This document shows, in pieces, positions 9,130-20,123 of a stretch of 64,000 bases of DNA. The notes below the pieces were generated by a model. The model saw nothing but the letters and a program-made list of their open reading frames with translations, searched no databases and was not told where the DNA came from. Origin of the DNA: an uncultured Cuneatibacter sp. (GTDB lineage: Bacteria; Bacillota; Clostridia; Lachnospirales; Lachnospiraceae); assembly GCA_934234215.1 (NCBI GenBank), contig CAKQHB010000012.1, positions 1 through 64,000 on the forward strand, read 5' to 3'. Numbering within the stretch: the first letter of the stretch is position 1; each line of letters starts with the position of its first letter. The position numbers and the translations under genes are program-made.

Positions 9130-9762
9130 TTACGCCAGAACTTTTACAATGTCAGCAAATACGTCTTCCATATCCTGAGTTCCGTCTACTTCTCTCAGAA
9201 CGCCCTGCTTGCTATAGTAGTCAATCAGCGGCTGAGTCTGATCGTGGTATACATTCAGACGCTTCTGCACGGTTTCGGGCTTATCGTCGTCACGCAGTAC
9301 CAGGGCGGAACCACAGGTATCACAAATGCCCTCTTTCTTCGGAGGAATGTGTACGATGTGGTAAGTTGCACCACAGTTCAGGCAAGCTCTTCTGCCGGAC
9401 ATACGCTTTACGATGTTCTCATCCGGTACTTCTACATTGATTGCATAATCAACGTGTGCACCCAGTGCTTTGTCCAGGCATTCTGCCTGAGGAATCGTGC
9501 GGGGGAATCCATCCAGTACATAACCGTTTGCGCAGTCATCCTGTGCTACACGGTCCATCAGAAGACCTACGGTCAGTTCATCCGGTACCAGCTGTCCCTG
9601 ATCCATGTATTCTTTCGCTTTCTTTCCCAGCTCTGTTCCGGCCTTGATGTTTGCACGGAAAATATCTCCGGTGGAGATGTGCGGAATCTGGAACTTTTCT
9701 GCAATTTTCTTCGCCTGAGTTCCCTTACCGGCACCCGGCGCTCCTAACATGATAATCTTCAT
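9130..9762 (-). CDS. adk: Adenylate kinase
   Basis: Interconverts ATP+AMP and 2 ADP. The start [16 protein letters not shown] is chosen because a GGTGAGG ribosome binding site precedes it and the P-loop GAPGAGKGT lies at its normal position (residues 7-15); the frame is open 12 codons further upstream. The lid domain has the four-cysteine zinc site CLNC...CDTC of Gram-positive adenylate kinases. About 210 residues. The secY-adk-map-infA order is conserved. Confidence 0.97.
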   Translation of the reverse strand: MKIIMLGAPGAGKGTQAKKIAEKFQIPHISTGDIFRANIKAGTELGKKAKEYMDQGQLVPDELTVGLLMDRVAQDDCANGYVLDGFPRTIPQAECLDKALGAHVDYAINVEVPDENIVKRMSGRRACLNCGATYHIVHIPPKKEGICDTCGSALVLRDDDKPETVQKRLNVYHDQTQPLIDYYSKQGVLREVDGTQDMEDVFADIVKVLA

Positions 9763-9876
9763 TGGTTCCTCACCTTCTGTCGCTACTGCGGCCATCAAAA
9801 CTTTTACCTTTAAGAGCAGAAATTGCGGATAGGCAGGTCTCCCTCCCCATCCGCTCTCTGCTCGGACTATTTAACA

Positions 9877-11190
9877 TCAGTTGTTCAGGAAGCCCTTATA
9901 ATTGCGCACCATCATCTGAGACTCGATTGCCTTCATCGTTTCCAGAATAACACTGACTACGATGATCATCGAAGTTCCGGTGAAGGACAGGCTGCTCATG
10001 TTCATCAATCCGCTGAACACGATCGGGATCAGACAGATCAGAGTCAGACCAACCGCACCGATAAAGATGATGTAATGCAGGATCTTCTGCAAGTAATCTG
10101 ATGTGGGCTTGCCGGGACGAATACCCGGAATAAATCCGCCCTGTTTCTTCATGTTGTTTGCTACTTCCATCGGGTTAAAAGTAATATAAGTATAATAGTA
10201 AGCAAACGCGATGATCAAAACAATATAAAGAATCATTCCCAGGGAATACCAGGGAGTGGATACTCTGCACCAGTTCGAGGTATTCAGTGCCAGCAGAATC
10301 TTGCCTCCAACGGAGGAGTAATCTACATTAAAGAACTGTGCAATGACAAGCGGGAAGGACATAATGGACGATGCAAAGATGACCGGGATAACTCCGGCTG
10401 TATTGACACGAAGCGGAATGTTGGAGCTCTGTCCGCCAACGCTTCTGCGTCCCTGAACCTTCTGCGCATACTGCACAGGGATACGGCGCTCACCGCCGTT
10501 TAACAGCACTACAAAACCTACGATCAGTAACAGGATCAGAGCGACCAGAACAACGGTTACAAGAATCATTGCGGTGCTCTTACCTTTGATAAAACGCTCA
10601 TGAATAACAGCGAAATCCTGCGGAATACGAGACAGAATGTTGATCAGCAGGACAATGGAGATACCGTTGCCCACACCGTTTTCTGTAATTCTCTCACCGA
10701 TCCACATCAGGACTGCACTACCAGCTGTCAATGCGATCACAGCTACAAGTACATTGTACCAGGTATAATGAACAAGCAGACCCTGTGCACCGAAGCCTAC
10801 TGCCATAGCGATAGACTCGATCAATGCCAGAGCGATCGTCAGATATCTGGTGATCTCCGCGATCTTCTTGCGGCCTTCCTCGCCATCCTTCTGCATCTCT
10901 TCGAGCTTCGGGATCGCGATTGTCAAAAGCTGCACGATAATCGACGATGTAATATACGGTGTGATGCTCAACGCGAATACAGAGAATGATTCAAAGGAAC
11001 CACCGGTAATCGAATTGAAGAATCCGAAAATACCTTCTGATGAATTCATCATAGATGAAAGAACGGTTGCGTCCGTTCCGGGAACCGGCAGGGTAGACCC
11101 GAAACGAACAACAACGAGCATCATCAACGTGTAAAGAAGTTTTCTTCTTACCTCTTTGATCTGTAACGCGTTCATGAATGTCTTAAACAT
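9877..11190 (-). CDS. secY: Protein translocase subunit SecY
   Basis: Channel-forming subunit of the Sec translocon. The 437-residue polytopic membrane protein has the ten-helix hydrophobic profile and the conserved plug-region GSTLPVPGTD and C-terminal loop GERRIPVQYA motifs. It starts two bases after the end of rplO, and its partner secE is in the same window at 47.6 kb. Confidence 0.98.
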   Translation of the reverse strand: MFKTFMNALQIKEVRRKLLYTLMMLVVVRFGSTLPVPGTDATVLSSMMNSSEGIFGFFNSITGGSFESFSVFALSITPYITSSIIVQLLTIAIPKLEEMQKDGEEGRKKIAEITRYLTIALALIESIAMAVGFGAQGLLVHYTWYNVLVAVIALTAGSAVLMWIGERITENGVGNGISIVLLINILSRIPQDFAVIHERFIKGKSTAMILVTVVLVALILLLIVGFVVLLNGGERRIPVQYAQKVQGRRSVGGQSSNIPLRVNTAGVIPVIFASSIMSFPLVIAQFFNVDYSSVGGKILLALNTSNWCRVSTPWYSLGMILYIVLIIAFAYYYTYITFNPMEVANNMKKQGGFIPGIRPGKPTSDYLQKILHYIIFIGAVGLTLICLIPIVFSGLMNMSSLSFTGTSMIIVVSVILETMKAIESQMMVRNYKGFLNN

Positions 11191-11192
11191 TC

Positions 11193-11633
11193 TCAGATCT
11201 CCTCTGCAGTTCCACCAACAGCTTCGATCTTAGCCTTTGCACCTTCACTGTATGCATCAACCTTAACGGTCAGCTTCTTGGTCAGTTCACCGCCGCCAAG
11301 AATCTTAACGCCATCCCTAGGATTCTTAACGATACCTGTCTCAACTAATGTCTCAACAGTTACCTCAGCACCATTCTCGAAACGCTCAAGAGCGCTTACG
11401 TTGATGCCTACGATTTCAAGAGTATTTCTGTTTGTGAAACCTCTCTTAGGCAATCTTCTATATAATGGCATCTGACCACCTTCGAAACCTGGTCTTGGAG
11501 CTCCGGAACGAGCCTTCTGACCCTTGTGTCCGTAACCGGCTGTCTTACCATTTCCTGAACCGTGACCACGGCCTCTTCTGAAGTTATCGTTCTGTACAGA
11601 ACCCTCAGCAGGATTTAAATTAGATAATTCCAT
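11193..11633 (-). CDS. rplO: 50S ribosomal protein L15
   Basis: Late-assembling 23S rRNA-binding protein with a glycine-rich basic N-terminal tail ([20 protein letters not shown]). The start [12 protein letters not shown] is preceded by TAGGAGGTGC; a ten-codon upstream extension overlapping rpmD is rejected. 146 residues, normal length. Confidence 0.97.
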   Translation of the reverse strand: MELSNLNPAEGSVQNDNFRRGRGHGSGNGKTAGYGHKGQKARSGAPRPGFEGGQMPLYRRLPKRGFTNRNTLEIVGINVSALERFENGAEVTVETLVETGIVKNPRDGVKILGGGELTKKLTVKVDAYSEGAKAKIEAVGGTAEEI

Positions 11634-11652
11634 AGCTGCACCTCCTACCTTT

Positions 11653-11841
11653 TTATGCTTCAACTTCTTCCACTTTAACCATGTGATTTACCTGACGGAT
11701 CATGCCTCTAACAGCTGCGTTGTCCGGTAATTCAACAGTCTTGTGTAACTTTGTCAGACCCATAGCCTCTACAGTCTTACGGTTCTTCGGAACTGCACCG
11801 ATGGGAGACTTAACCAGTGTTACTTTTAATGTTGCTGCCAT
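11653..11841 (-). CDS. rpmD: 50S ribosomal protein L30
   Basis: Short 62-residue protein with the typical [15 protein letters not shown] start and the [20 protein letters not shown] helix. It sits between rpsE and rplO with short gaps. Confidence 0.97.
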   Translation of the reverse strand: MAATLKVTLVKSPIGAVPKNRKTVEAMGLTKLHKTVELPDNAAVRGMIRQVNHMVKVEEVEA

Positions 11842-11855
11842 GATTTCGCTCCTCC

Positions 11856-12365
11856 TTAACCTAAGATTTCTTCTACGGTCTTACCACGTAACTTAGCAAC
11901 AGCCTCAGGAGTCTTCATGCTCTTCAGACCTTCGATTGTAGCCTGAACAACATTCTGCTTATTGTTGGAACCCAGAGACTTGGTACGGATATTGGTGTAG
12001 CCTGCCAGCTCCAGCACGGTACGTGCAGGACCGCCAGCGATGATACCAGTACCTTCTGCGGACTTCTTCAGCAGTACGCTTGCGCTGCCGAACTTACCGA
12101 TGAAGTCATGATTTACGCTACCGTTCTCATCGAAATTAACCTCAACCAGGCTCTTAACAGCTGCTTCCTTACCCTTGCGGATAGCTTCCGGAATCTCGGC
12201 TGCCTTACCAACACCTGCACCTACATGACCGTTCTTGTCACCAACAACGACCAGAGCGGAGAACCGCATGTTGCGGCCGCCCTTTACAGTCTTGGATACG
12301 CGCTTGATTGATACTACTTTATCTTCTAATTCATACTGACCAGCATCAATGATTGTACGTTTCAT
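11856..12365 (-). CDS. rpsE: 30S ribosomal protein S5
   Basis: S5 works in decoding fidelity and mRNA helicase activity at the entry channel. The 169-residue protein contains the [16 protein letters not shown] loop where spectinomycin-resistance changes map, and the [18 protein letters not shown] helix. A TAGGAGGT site precedes the ATG. Normal length. Confidence 0.98.
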   Translation of the reverse strand: MKRTIIDAGQYELEDKVVSIKRVSKTVKGGRNMRFSALVVVGDKNGHVGAGVGKAAEIPEAIRKGKEAAVKSLVEVNFDENGSVNHDFIGKFGSASVLLKKSAEGTGIIAGGPARTVLELAGYTNIRTKSLGSNNKQNVVQATIEGLKSMKTPEAVAKLRGKTVEEILG

Positions 12366-12378
12366 GTTCTACCTCCTA

Positions 12379-12747
12379 TTAGAATTCCAGACCAGCTTCT
12401 CTTGCTGCGTCAGCCAGTGCCTGGATCTTACCCTGATAAATGAATCCGCCTCTGTCAAAGACAACTTCCTTGATGCCAGCTTCTACTGCCTTCTTACCGA
12501 TAACGGTTCCCAGGTAAGCAGCTGCTGCTACGTTGTTTGTCTTTTCCAGCTCAGCCTTCACATCTTTCTGGAGGGTAGAGGCTGATACCAGAGTTACACC
12601 CTTGGTATCGTCAATGATCTGTGCATACATATGATTGTTGCTTCTGAAAACAGCCAGACGAGGTCTTTCAGCTGTTCCGTTCAGGTTTCTGCGTAATCTT
12701 CTGTGCTTTTCTGCACGAACTGTGCTTCTGGATACTTTACTAACCAT
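12379..12747 (-). CDS. rplR: 50S ribosomal protein L18
   Basis: 5S rRNA-binding protein. The 122-residue product shows the basic N terminus ([20 protein letters not shown]) and the [23 protein letters not shown]-terminal region in two parts. Between rplF and rpsE. Confidence 0.98.
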   Translation of the reverse strand: MVSKVSRSTVRAEKHRRLRRNLNGTAERPRLAVFRSNNHMYAQIIDDTKGVTLVSASTLQKDVKAELEKTNNVAAAAYLGTVIGKKAVEAGIKEVVFDRGGFIYQGKIQALADAAREAGLEF

Positions 12748-12769
12748 CTTTATTCTCTCCTCTCCTTAA

Positions 12770-13312
12770 TTATTTCTTACCGGTCTTACCAACCTTACGT
12801 CTGATGGTCTCATCAGCGTACTTGATACCCTTGCCCTTATACGGCTCAGGGCGTCTCTTGTCGCGGATCTCGGATGCGTACTGACCAACCTTCTCCTTGT
12901 CAATACCCTTGACAATGATCTTGTTCTGGCCTTCTACTACAACTTCCAGACCTTCCGGATCTTCCATTTCTACCGGATGAGAATAGCCTAAGGAAAGGTT
13001 TAAGATCTTACCCTGCTTTGCTGCTCTGTAACCAACACCGTTGACTTCCAGAACCTTCTCAAAGCCCTGAGTAACACCGATCACCATGTTGTTGATCAGT
13101 GTTCTGGTCAGACCATGCAGAGACTTCATCTTCTTCAGATCGTTCGGTCTGGAAACAACTACAGTTTCACCTTCTACCTTAATGTCCATCTCAGAGGGAA
13201 GTACTCTTTCCAGAGTTCCCTTGGGACCTTTTACAGTCACTTTATTATTTTCTGCAACTTCTACAGTTACGCCTGCAGGAATCGCGATTGGCATTCTTCC
13301 AATACGTGACAT
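12770..13312 (-). CDS. rplF: 50S ribosomal protein L6
   Basis: L6 lies near the factor-binding site. The 180-residue protein has two repeated alpha/beta domains and the C-terminal [16 protein letters not shown] motif. It follows rpsH by 28 bases. Confidence 0.98.
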   Translation of the reverse strand: MSRIGRMPIAIPAGVTVEVAENNKVTVKGPKGTLERVLPSEMDIKVEGETVVVSRPNDLKKMKSLHGLTRTLINNMVIGVTQGFEKVLEVNGVGYRAAKQGKILNLSLGYSHPVEMEDPEGLEVVVEGQNKIIVKGIDKEKVGQYASEIRDKRRPEPYKGKGIKYADETIRRKVGKTGKK

Positions 13313-13340
13313 GCCCGTACCTCCTTAAAATAAGTGTTGA

Positions 13341-13742
13341 TTACCAAATGTAAGCAATGATTTCGCCGCCGACGTTCTGCTTTCTAGCTTCCTTGTCGGT
13401 GATAACGCCCTTGTTGGTGGAAACAATTGCAGTTCCCAGACCATCCAGAACCTTCGGCATCTCCTCAGCGTTTGCGTATACACGCAGACCCGGCTTGGAG
13501 ATTCTCTTAATACCGGTGATAACCTTTTCGTTCTTATCCTTACCATACTTCAGGGTAATGTGGATAGTCTGGAACGCACCGTCATCAACCAGATCATACT
13601 TCTCAATATATCCTTCGTCAACCAGGATGTTTGCGATAGAAATCTTCATCTTGGATGCAGGAACATCTACTGTATCGTGTTTTGCAGTATTTGCATTACG
13701 AATTCTTGTCAGCATATCTGCAATAGGATCGCTCATAGTCAT
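13341..13742 (-). CDS. rpsH: 30S ribosomal protein S8
   Basis: Central-domain 16S rRNA-binding protein and often repressor of the spc operon. The 133-residue product begins [17 protein letters not shown]; an AAGGAGG site eight bases before the first ATG supports this start. The C terminus [17 protein letters not shown] is characteristic. Confidence 0.98.
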   Translation of the reverse strand: MTMSDPIADMLTRIRNANTAKHDTVDVPASKMKISIANILVDEGYIEKYDLVDDGAFQTIHITLKYGKDKNEKVITGIKRISKPGLRVYANAEEMPKVLDGLGTAIVSTNKGVITDKEARKQNVGGEIIAYIW

Positions 13743-13772
13743 TTTCGTGTCCTCCTTTCGAAACTCTACTCT

Positions 13773-13958
13773 TTACCAGCTGGCCTTCTTCACGCCCGGG
13801 ATTTCTCCCTTGTATGCCATCTCACGGAAACAAATTCTGCAGATACCATACTTTCTTAATACGGAATGAGGACGACCGCAAATCCGGCAACGGGTATACT
13901 CTCTGGTAGAGAACTTCTGCGGACGCTGCTGCTTGATCTTCATGGAAGTCTTAGCCAT
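13773..13958 (-). CDS. rpsZ: 30S ribosomal protein S14, zinc-binding type Z
   Basis: The 61-residue short S14 form with two CX2C pairs (CRIC and CRIC in [11 protein letters not shown] and GICRICFRE), which bind zinc. It has the standard [10 protein letters not shown] and ASW C-terminal segments. Between rplE and rpsH. Confidence 0.97.
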   Translation of the reverse strand: MAKTSMKIKQQRPQKFSTREYTRCRICGRPHSVLRKYGICRICFREMAYKGEIPGVKKASW

Positions 13959-13991
13959 GTTATATTTCCTCCTAATCTATAAACAAAACGA

Positions 13992-14531
13992 TTATTTTGC
14001 AAAAGGCATATTGAATAATCTCAGTAACTCGCGTGCCTCTTCATCGGTCTTAGCGGTGGTAACGAAGATGATATCCATACCGCGAACCTTTGTAACCTTA
14101 TCGTACTCGATTTCGGGGAAAATCAGCTGCTCCTTGATACCCAGAGCGTAGTTTCCTCTTCCGTCAAATGCGTTCGGGTTTACACCACGGAAGTCACGTA
14201 CACGGGGCAGTGACAGGTTAATCAGACGATCAGCGAACTCGTACATCTTGTCGCCTCTCAGAGTAACCTTACAACCAATCGGCATACCTTCACGGATCTT
14301 AAAGTTAGCAACGGACTTGCGTGCCTTTGTGGTAACGACTTTCTGGCCGGTAATGGTTTCCAGTTCCTTCACTGCTTCTTCCAGAACCTTGGCATTTTCC
14401 TTAGCTTCGCCTACGCCCATGTTGACAACGATCTTGTCTAACTTCGGCACTTCCATGATATTCTTATAACCAAACTTCTTGATCATTGCATCAACGATCT
14501 CGTTGGTATACATCTCTTTCATTCTGTTCAT
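13992..14531 (-). CDS. rplE: 50S ribosomal protein L5
   Basis: 5S rRNA-binding protein that contacts the P-site tRNA. The 179-residue product has the conserved [14 protein letters not shown] and [20 protein letters not shown] motifs. GAGGAGG precedes the first ATG of MNRMKEMY. Full length. Confidence 0.98.
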   Translation of the reverse strand: MNRMKEMYTNEIVDAMIKKFGYKNIMEVPKLDKIVVNMGVGEAKENAKVLEEAVKELETITGQKVVTTKARKSVANFKIREGMPIGCKVTLRGDKMYEFADRLINLSLPRVRDFRGVNPNAFDGRGNYALGIKEQLIFPEIEYDKVTKVRGMDIIFVTTAKTDEEARELLRLFNMPFAK

Positions 14532-14551
14532 GCCAGAACCTCCTCTCCAAA

Positions 14552-14860
14552 TTAGTCGATAACCTCGCCGTTTTTCTTGTTGATACGAACCTTCTTGCCA
14601 TCCTTTACAGCAAAACCTACGCGAACTGCTTCGCCCTTAGCGCTGTACATAACGTTGGATGCATGGATAGGAGCTTCCTTCTGGATAATACCACCATTCT
14701 GGTTCTGTGCGCTGGGCTTGGTGTGCTTTGTAACCATGTTTACACCCTCTACAAGAACGGTGTTCTTCTTCTGGTTTACAGCGATAACCTTACCCTCTTT
14801 ATCCTTATCCTTACCAGCGATAACCTTTACGGTATCGCCCTTCTTAATCTTACTTGCCAT
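14552..14860 (-). CDS. rplX: 50S ribosomal protein L24
   Basis: Assembly-initiator protein with a KOW motif ([20 protein letters not shown]). 102 residues, normal. Between rplN and rplE. Confidence 0.98.
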   Translation of the reverse strand: MASKIKKGDTVKVIAGKDKDKEGKVIAVNQKKNTVLVEGVNMVTKHTKPSAQNQNGGIIQKEAPIHASNVMYSAKGEAVRVGFAVKDGKKVRINKKNGEVID

Positions 14861-14873
14861 TGGGAAGACCTCC

Positions 14874-15242
14874 TTATAATACTTCCGGTGCCAGGGAGAC
14901 GATCTTCATGAACTGCTTATCTCTCAGCTCTCTTGCTACCGGTCCAAAAATACGGGTTCCTCTGGGGGTTTTATCCTCCCTGATGATAACAGCTGCGTTC
15001 TCGTCGAAACGAATGTAGGAACCGTCCTTACGACGGGTTTCCTTTACGGTACGTACGACTACAGCCTTTACAACGTCGCCCTTCTTTACAACACCACCGG
15101 GTGTTGCATCTTTAACGGAGGCTACGATTACATCACCAATATTTGCATATCTTCTGGTTGAACCGCCCATAACACGGATACAAAGTAATTCTTTCGCACC
15201 GGTATTGTCGGCAACCTTTAATCTGGTTTCCTGCTGAATCAT
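14874..15242 (-). CDS. rplN: 50S ribosomal protein L14
   Basis: The 122-residue five-stranded barrel protein starts [20 protein letters not shown] and carries the [12 protein letters not shown] motif. It lies at the subunit interface. Standard length and place between rpsQ and rplX. Confidence 0.98.
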   Translation of the reverse strand: MIQQETRLKVADNTGAKELLCIRVMGGSTRRYANIGDVIVASVKDATPGGVVKKGDVVKAVVVRTVKETRRKDGSYIRFDENAAVIIREDKTPRGTRIFGPVARELRDKQFMKIVSLAPEVL

Positions 15243-15268
15243 ATCAATACTCCTTTCGTTGCCAGTAA

Positions 15269-15526
15269 TTACTTCGCACGCTCAATAACTTCTACCAGTC
15301 TCCATCTCTTGTCCTTGGACAGCGGTCTGGTTTCCATTACACGAACAGTGTCACCAACCTTACAGGTGTTCTCTTCGTCATGAGCCTTTAACTTGTAAGT
15401 CTTCTTTACAATCTTACCATACAGCGGATGCTTTACATGGTTCTCAACTGCAACCACGATAGTCTTATCCATCTTATCACTGACAACTTTGCCTGTACGG
15501 GTTTTTCTCAGATTTCTTTCTTCCAT
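15269..15526 (-). CDS. rpsQ: 30S ribosomal protein S17
   Basis: OB-fold 16S rRNA-binding protein of 85 residues with [19 protein letters not shown] and the [15 protein letters not shown] terminus. Between rpmC and rplN. Confidence 0.98.
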   Translation of the reverse strand: MEERNLRKTRTGKVVSDKMDKTIVVAVENHVKHPLYGKIVKKTYKLKAHDEENTCKVGDTVRVMETRPLSKDKRWRLVEVIERAK

Positions 15527-15554
15527 TACAGTTCTCCTTCCTCAGATGTGCCAA

Positions 15555-15767
15555 TCAGTTATTAGCAACATTTGCCTTCTCAGTGATAACGGTCTGAATT
15601 CTGGCAATATTTTTGCGAACTTCCTTGATTCTGCTGGTATTGTCTAACTGATTTGTAGCGTTCTGGAATCTCAGGTTAAACAGTTCCTTCTTAGCCTCAA
15701 CCAGGGCTTCATTCAATTCAGCAGGAGACTTAGCTTTTAATTCTTCAACATACTTATTTGTCTTCAC
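15555..15767 (-). CDS. rpmC: 50S ribosomal protein L29
   Basis: Two-helix protein near the tunnel exit; 70 residues with [20 protein letters not shown] and the [16 protein letters not shown] helix. Its ATG overlaps the rplP stop region by four bases, so the two are probably translationally coupled. Confidence 0.97.
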   Translation of the reverse strand: MKTNKYVEELKAKSPAELNEALVEAKKELFNLRFQNATNQLDNTSRIKEVRKNIARIQTVITEKANVANN

Positions 15768-16195
15768 TGATTATCACCGCCTTCTAAATCTGCACGAGTA
15801 GCGATCTTGCACTTGCAAGGTAACTTGTGCATAGCCAGACGAAGTGCCTCACGAGCAGCTTCTTCCGGAACACCAGAAACTTCGAATAATACGCGACCGG
15901 GCTTAACAACTGCTACCCAGTACTCCAGGGAGCCCTTACCGGAACCCATACGGGTCTCAGCAGGCTTTGCTGTTACAGGCTTATCGGGGAAGATTTTGAT
16001 CCAAACCTTACCACCACGCTTTAAGTAACGGGTCAGTGCAACACGGGCTGCTTCGATCTGATTGGACTTGATCCAACAAGGTTCTGTAGCGACTAAGCCA
16101 AACTCACCGTAGGAAATGGTATTGCCTCTTGTAGCCTTACCAGTCATAGAGCCACGGAACTGCTTACGACGCTTTACTCTCTTCGGCATTAACAT
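15764..16195 (-). CDS. rplP: 50S ribosomal protein L16
   Basis: L16 organises the A-site tRNA elbow region. The 143-residue product starts [17 protein letters not shown] and has the [20 protein letters not shown] motif. The first ATG overlaps the rpsC stop codon and has a GGGAG site inside the end of rpsC. Confidence 0.98.
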   Translation of the reverse strand: MLMPKRVKRRKQFRGSMTGKATRGNTISYGEFGLVATEPCWIKSNQIEAARVALTRYLKRGGKVWIKIFPDKPVTAKPAETRMGSGKGSLEYWVAVVKPGRVLFEVSGVPEEAAREALRLAMHKLPCKCKIATRADLEGGDNQ

Positions 16196-16851
16196 TATTT
16201 ATCGCTCCCTTCCTTTGCTGCTCTGGTAGGAAGGACCTCACCCTTGTAGATCCAAACCTTAACGCCAACCTTACCGTAGGTGGTGTTTGCTTCAGCAAAT
16301 CCATAGTCAATATCAGCTCTTAATGTCTGCAGCGGAATAGTACCCTCGCTGTAGAACTCGGTACGTGCAATATCAGCACCGCCCAGACGACCTGCACAAG
16401 CAGCCTTGATACCAAGAGCGCCAGCCTTCATTGTTCTGGACATGGTGGACTTCATTGCTCTTCTGAAGGAAATACGGTTCTCCAGCTGAGATGCGATGTT
16501 CTCTGCAACGAGCTGAGCATCTCTGTCGGGTCTCTTAACTTCCTTGATGTCTACGAATAACTTCTTATCAGTGAACTGCTGAACTTCAGCCTTCAGCTTT
16601 TCGATTTCAGCACCGCCCTTACCGATAACAACACCGGGCTTTGCAGTGTGAATAATAACTTTAACGCGATCGGACGCTCTTTCGATTTCGATCTTGGATA
16701 CGCCGGCGCTGTATAACTTCTTCTTCAGGTATACACGAATCTTGTGGTCCTCGACAAGGTTATCTGCAAAATCTGCTTCTGCATACCACTTGGAATCCCA
16801 GTCTTTAATAACTCCGACTCTCAAGCCATGAGGATTAACTTTCTGTCCCAT
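16195..16851 (-). CDS. rpsC: 30S ribosomal protein S3
   Basis: S3 forms the mRNA entry channel. The 218-residue protein contains the type II KH domain with [15 protein letters not shown] and the C-terminal KGEVLPT motif. Starts [20 protein letters not shown]. Normal length. Confidence 0.98.
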   Translation of the reverse strand: MGQKVNPHGLRVGVIKDWDSKWYAEADFADNLVEDHKIRVYLKKKLYSAGVSKIEIERASDRVKVIIHTAKPGVVIGKGGAEIEKLKAEVQQFTDKKLFVDIKEVKRPDRDAQLVAENIASQLENRISFRRAMKSTMSRTMKAGALGIKAACAGRLGGADIARTEFYSEGTIPLQTLRADIDYGFAEANTTYGKVGVKVWIYKGEVLPTRAAKEGSDK

Positions 16852-16863
16852 ATTGTCCTCCTT

Positions 16864-17250
16864 TTATCTCTCATTCAGCACTACAGTGATGTGGCTGACT
16901 CTCTTCTCAATGCGATATGCTCTACCCTGAGCTCTCGGATGAATACGCTTCATCGTCGGTCCCTTGTTTGCAAAGCACTCTTCAACATAAAGCTTTGCAG
17001 GATCCATACCGTTGTTGTTCTGAGCATTTGCGATCGCTGACTTTAATAACTTTTCGATTAAAGTGGAAGCGTATCTGGGATTATAGGTGACAATAGCAAG
17101 TGCAGTCTGCACATCCTTGCCTCTGATGGCATCTAATACAAAACCAGCCTTACGAACAGAAACTCTTGCGTAAGACAAGGTAGCTGAGGGTCTGGTGTCT
17201 TTCTGAGCATTTCTCTCTCTCTTAATCTGAGATCTATGTCCTTTAGCCAT
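16864..17250 (-). CDS. rplV: 50S ribosomal protein L22
   Basis: Its beta-hairpin lines the peptide exit tunnel and is the site of macrolide-resistance changes. The 128-residue product shows YARVSVRKAGFVLDAIRGKD, the hairpin region PTMKRIHPRAQGRAYRIEKR and the HITVVL end. Confidence 0.98.
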   Translation of the reverse strand: MAKGHRSQIKRERNAQKDTRPSATLSYARVSVRKAGFVLDAIRGKDVQTALAIVTYNPRYASTLIEKLLKSAIANAQNNNGMDPAKLYVEECFANKGPTMKRIHPRAQGRAYRIEKRVSHITVVLNER

Positions 17251-17279
17251 GAATGAAGCCTCCTTTCAAAAAAATGATG

Positions 17280-17555
17280 TTACCGAGATTTCTTCTCGTC
17301 TTTTCCATGTCCTCTGTAAGTTCTGGTGGCAACGAACTCACCCAGCTTATGTCCAACCATATCTTCGGTTACATATACCGGAACGTGCTTTCTGCCATCA
17401 TGAACTGCGATTGTATGACCAACCATCTGCGGGAAAATGGTAGAACGACGAGACCAGGTCTTAATAACAGCCTTTTCTCCGGATTCGTTCATAGCTGCAA
17501 CTTTCTTCAGCAGGGATTCATCTGCAAATGGTCCTTTCTTCAATGAGCGAGCCAT
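17280..17555 (-). CDS. rpsS: 30S ribosomal protein S19
   Basis: Head protein that pairs with S13. 91 residues, [19 protein letters not shown] start, [16 protein letters not shown] terminus. Between rplB and rplV. Confidence 0.98.
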   Translation of the reverse strand: MARSLKKGPFADESLLKKVAAMNESGEKAVIKTWSRRSTIFPQMVGHTIAVHDGRKHVPVYVTEDMVGHKLGEFVATRTYRGHGKDEKKSR

Positions 17556-17581
17556 ATTAAACCTCCTTAATTATCTGCGAA

Positions 17582-18412
17582 TTACTTTCCGTTTCTTCTT
17601 CTTACGATAAGCTTGTCAGAAGACTTCTTCTTTCTGGTCTTCAGACCCATAGCAGGCTTACCCCAAGGAGTGGAAGGACCGGGACGACCGATACCAGCCT
17701 TACCTTCACCACCACCATGAGGATGGTCGTTAGGGTTCATAACGGAACCACGAACAGTAGGTCTGATGCCCATGTGACGCTTACGACCAGCCTTACCGAT
17801 CTTAACCAGGGAGTGCTCGCCGTTACCTACAACGCCGATAGTTGCCTTACAGATAATCGGAACCATTCTCATCTCGCCGGACGGAAGTCTCAGAGTTGCG
17901 TACTTACCTTCCTTAGCCATCAGCTGTGCGCTAACACCTGCGGAACGAACAAGCTGTCCGCCTGCACCAGGATAAAGCTCAATGTTGTGAACCTGAGTAC
18001 CAATCGGGATCAGGCTCAAAGGCAGGCAGTTACCTACTCTAGCTTCTGCCTGGTCACCATTCATGATCTTCTGACCAACCTTCAGACCTTCGGGTGCCAG
18101 GATGTAGGACTTTTCACCATCTGCATAACAGATCAGTGCGATATTTGCTGTACGATTGGGATCGTACTCGATGCTTAATACTGTAGCCGGTACGTTTTCC
18201 TTCTTTCTCTTGAAGTCAACCAGACGGTACTGAGTGCGAACGCCGCCGCCCTGATGTCTAACGGTGATCTTACCCTGGTTGTTACGTCCGGAGTTCTTTC
18301 TCAGAGAAACTGTCAGAGACTTCTCAGGAGTAGACTTTGTGATCTCAGAGAAATCCAGACCAGTCATGTTTCTTCTGGACGGGGTATAGGGATTATAGGT
18401 TTTAATTCCCAT
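17582..18412 (-). CDS. rplB: 50S ribosomal protein L2
   Basis: Largest conserved r-protein near the peptidyl-transferase centre. The 276-residue product has the [16 protein letters not shown] and C-terminal [19 protein letters not shown] motifs, including the critical histidine near residue 229. It is separated from rplW by 134 bases of hairpin-rich sequence, much longer than other gaps in this operon. Confidence 0.98.
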   Translation of the reverse strand: MGIKTYNPYTPSRRNMTGLDFSEITKSTPEKSLTVSLRKNSGRNNQGKITVRHQGGGVRTQYRLVDFKRKKENVPATVLSIEYDPNRTANIALICYADGEKSYILAPEGLKVGQKIMNGDQAEARVGNCLPLSLIPIGTQVHNIELYPGAGGQLVRSAGVSAQLMAKEGKYATLRLPSGEMRMVPIICKATIGVVGNGEHSLVKIGKAGRKRHMGIRPTVRGSVMNPNDHPHGGGEGKAGIGRPGPSTPWGKPAMGLKTRKKKSSDKLIVRRRNGK

Positions 18413-18546
18413 TGTTCTTATCTCCTTTTCTTGCTTATTTTGTCGCGGTTATGCTCCGCATAATTGAGCTGATCCATAATCAGCTCCACCCGCAAACTGT
18501 CAGGTCACAAGACCTGCGACCCGCGTTTGCTGATCTTCTGTCTGAA
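18413..18546 (-). promoter_or_regulatory. Hairpin-rich intergenic region between rplW and rplB
   Basis: On the transcribed strand three inverted repeats follow each other: GCAAACGCGGG... with an internal GGTC/GACC hairpin, GAGCTGAT/ATCAGCTC, and TTATGC/GCATAA, then an AAAGGAGAT ribosome binding site for rplB. There is no promoter-like sequence that stands out and no reading frame. It may be a translation-control or RNA-processing element for rplB; that is inference from structure and position only. Confidence 0.45.
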
Positions 18547-18846
18547 TTACAGGCCCTCGAAGATCTCGATATCTGCGCTGTCAGCAGTCAGCTGAACGAT
18601 CGCCTTCTTGGTCTTAGCAGTCTTGCCAACAACCATGCCTCTGCGGCGATTCTTACCATCACAGTTCATGGTGTTTACAGATGCAACCTTTGTTCCGGGG
18701 AACATCTTCTGAACTGCGTCTTTGATCATGGTCTTATTTGCTTCGGGATGAACCAGGAAGGTGTACTTCTTGGAAGCCATACCGTCCATGCTCTTCTCGG
18801 TGATGACGGGTTTGAGGATTACGTCATAATACTGTACGTTTGCCAT
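18547..18846 (-). CDS. rplW: 50S ribosomal protein L23
   Basis: Docking site for trigger factor and SRP at the tunnel exit. 99 residues with [14 protein letters not shown] and [20 protein letters not shown]. Its ATG overlaps the last base of rplD, so coupling is likely. Confidence 0.97.
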   Translation of the reverse strand: MANVQYYDVILKPVITEKSMDGMASKKYTFLVHPEANKTMIKDAVQKMFPGTKVASVNTMNCDGKNRRRGMVVGKTAKTKKAIVQLTADSADIEIFEGL

Positions 18847-19466
18847 TATGCATATACCTCCTCGATAGTCTTAACAGCATCGGTAGTAACAACCAGAGTA
18901 TCGTACTTCAGGATGTCATATACGTTGATGTTGTTGATCTGAGCAGTCTTAACGGTAGGAATGTTTCTAGCGGACAGGATTACATTCTGATCCATATCGT
19001 TCAGAACAACCAGTGCCTTCTCTACATTCAGTGCGTTCATAACTGCTGTGAAGTTCTTTGTCTTAGCTGCTTCGAACTTCAGCTCGTCCAGAACGACGAT
19101 CTTGTTCTCAGCTACTCTGGAGCTCAGTGCGGACTTCAGAGCAATTCTCTTTTCCTTCTTATTCAGCTTGAAGGAGTAGTCACGAGGCTTCGGAGCGAAT
19201 ACTACGCCACCGCCAACCCACTGGGGTGCTCTCGTGGATCCCTGTCTTGCATGACCGGTTCCCTTCTGTCTCCAAGGCTTTCTTCCGCCGCCGGAAACCT
19301 CAGAACGTGTCTTAGCACTCTGAGTGCCCTGACGATTATTTGCAAGCTGCTGGGTAACTGCCATCTTTACCAGATGCTCATTGGGCTCGATACCGAATAC
19401 TGCATCGTTCAGCTCAATTTCCCCAACCTGCTTTCCTTCCATATTTAAAACAGATACTTTAGCCAT
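18846..19466 (-). CDS. rplD: 50S ribosomal protein L4
   Basis: Tunnel-wall protein; in enterobacteria it is also the S10-operon repressor. The 206-residue product carries the extended loop [20 protein letters not shown] and [20 protein letters not shown]. Normal length. Confidence 0.98.
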   Translation of the reverse strand: MAKVSVLNMEGKQVGEIELNDAVFGIEPNEHLVKMAVTQQLANNRQGTQSAKTRSEVSGGGRKPWRQKGTGHARQGSTRAPQWVGGGVVFAPKPRDYSFKLNKKEKRIALKSALSSRVAENKIVVLDELKFEAAKTKNFTAVMNALNVEKALVVLNDMDQNVILSARNIPTVKTAQINNINVYDILKYDTLVVTTDAVKTIEEVYA

Positions 19467-19493
19467 TTATACGTCCTCCTTTCTCGTAAAAGC

Positions 19494-20123
19494 TTACGCC
19501 TTTACAGTTTCCTTCAGTGTTACCAGAGACTTCTTAGGTCCGGGTACTGCACCCTTAACCAGAATCAGGTTCTTCTCTGCATCTACGCGAACTACTTCGA
19601 TGTTCTGAGTGGTAACCTTTACATGACCCATGTGACCAGGCATCTTCTTGCCCTTGAATACACGGCTCGGATCGGAAGAAGTACCGTTAGAACCAGCATG
19701 ACGATGGTACTTGGAACCGTGAGCCATAGGTCCTCTGTGCTGTCCATGTCTCTTAATAGCACCCTGGAAGCCCTTACCTTTGGAGATCGCAGTTGCATCC
19801 ACCTTATCGCCTGCAGCGAAGATGTCAGCCTTAATCTCATCGGCTACTTTGTAATCAGCAGTGTTCTCGAAACGGAACTCTCTGATGTATCTCTTTACAG
19901 AAACGCCAGCCTTCTCAAAAAGGCCCTTCTGAGGCTTGTTCACCAGTTTCTCTCTGATGTCGCCAAAACCTACCTGAACGGCTTCGTAACCGTCGTTCTC
20001 AACTGTCTTTACCTGAGTTACTACACAGGGACCAGCCTGAAGAACAGTTACGGGAACTAATGCGCCGCTCTCGTCGAAAATCTGTGTCATTCCGACTTTT
20101 GTTGCCAAAATCGCTTTCTTCAT
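19494..20123 (-). CDS. rplC: 50S ribosomal protein L3
   Basis: Assembly-initiator protein whose loop reaches the peptidyl-transferase centre. The 209-residue product has the [18 protein letters not shown] loop and [31 protein letters not shown] precedes the ATG. Confidence 0.98.
   Translation of the reverse strand: MKKAILATKVGMTQIFDESGALVPVTVLQAGPCVVTQVKTVENDGYEAVQVGFGDIREKLVNKPQKGLFEKAGVSVKRYIREFRFENTADYKVADEIKADIFAAGDKVDATAISKGKGFQGAIKRHGQHRGPMAHGSKYHRHAGSNGTSSDPSRVFKGKKMPGHMGHVKVTTQNIEVVRVDAEKNLILVKGAVPGPKKSLVTLKETVKA

Noticed and set aside
8416..9747. 443-codon plus-strand frame opposite map and adk
   Set aside because: It is the antisense of two clear enzymes with conserved motifs; its translation has no family resemblance and no ribosome binding site.
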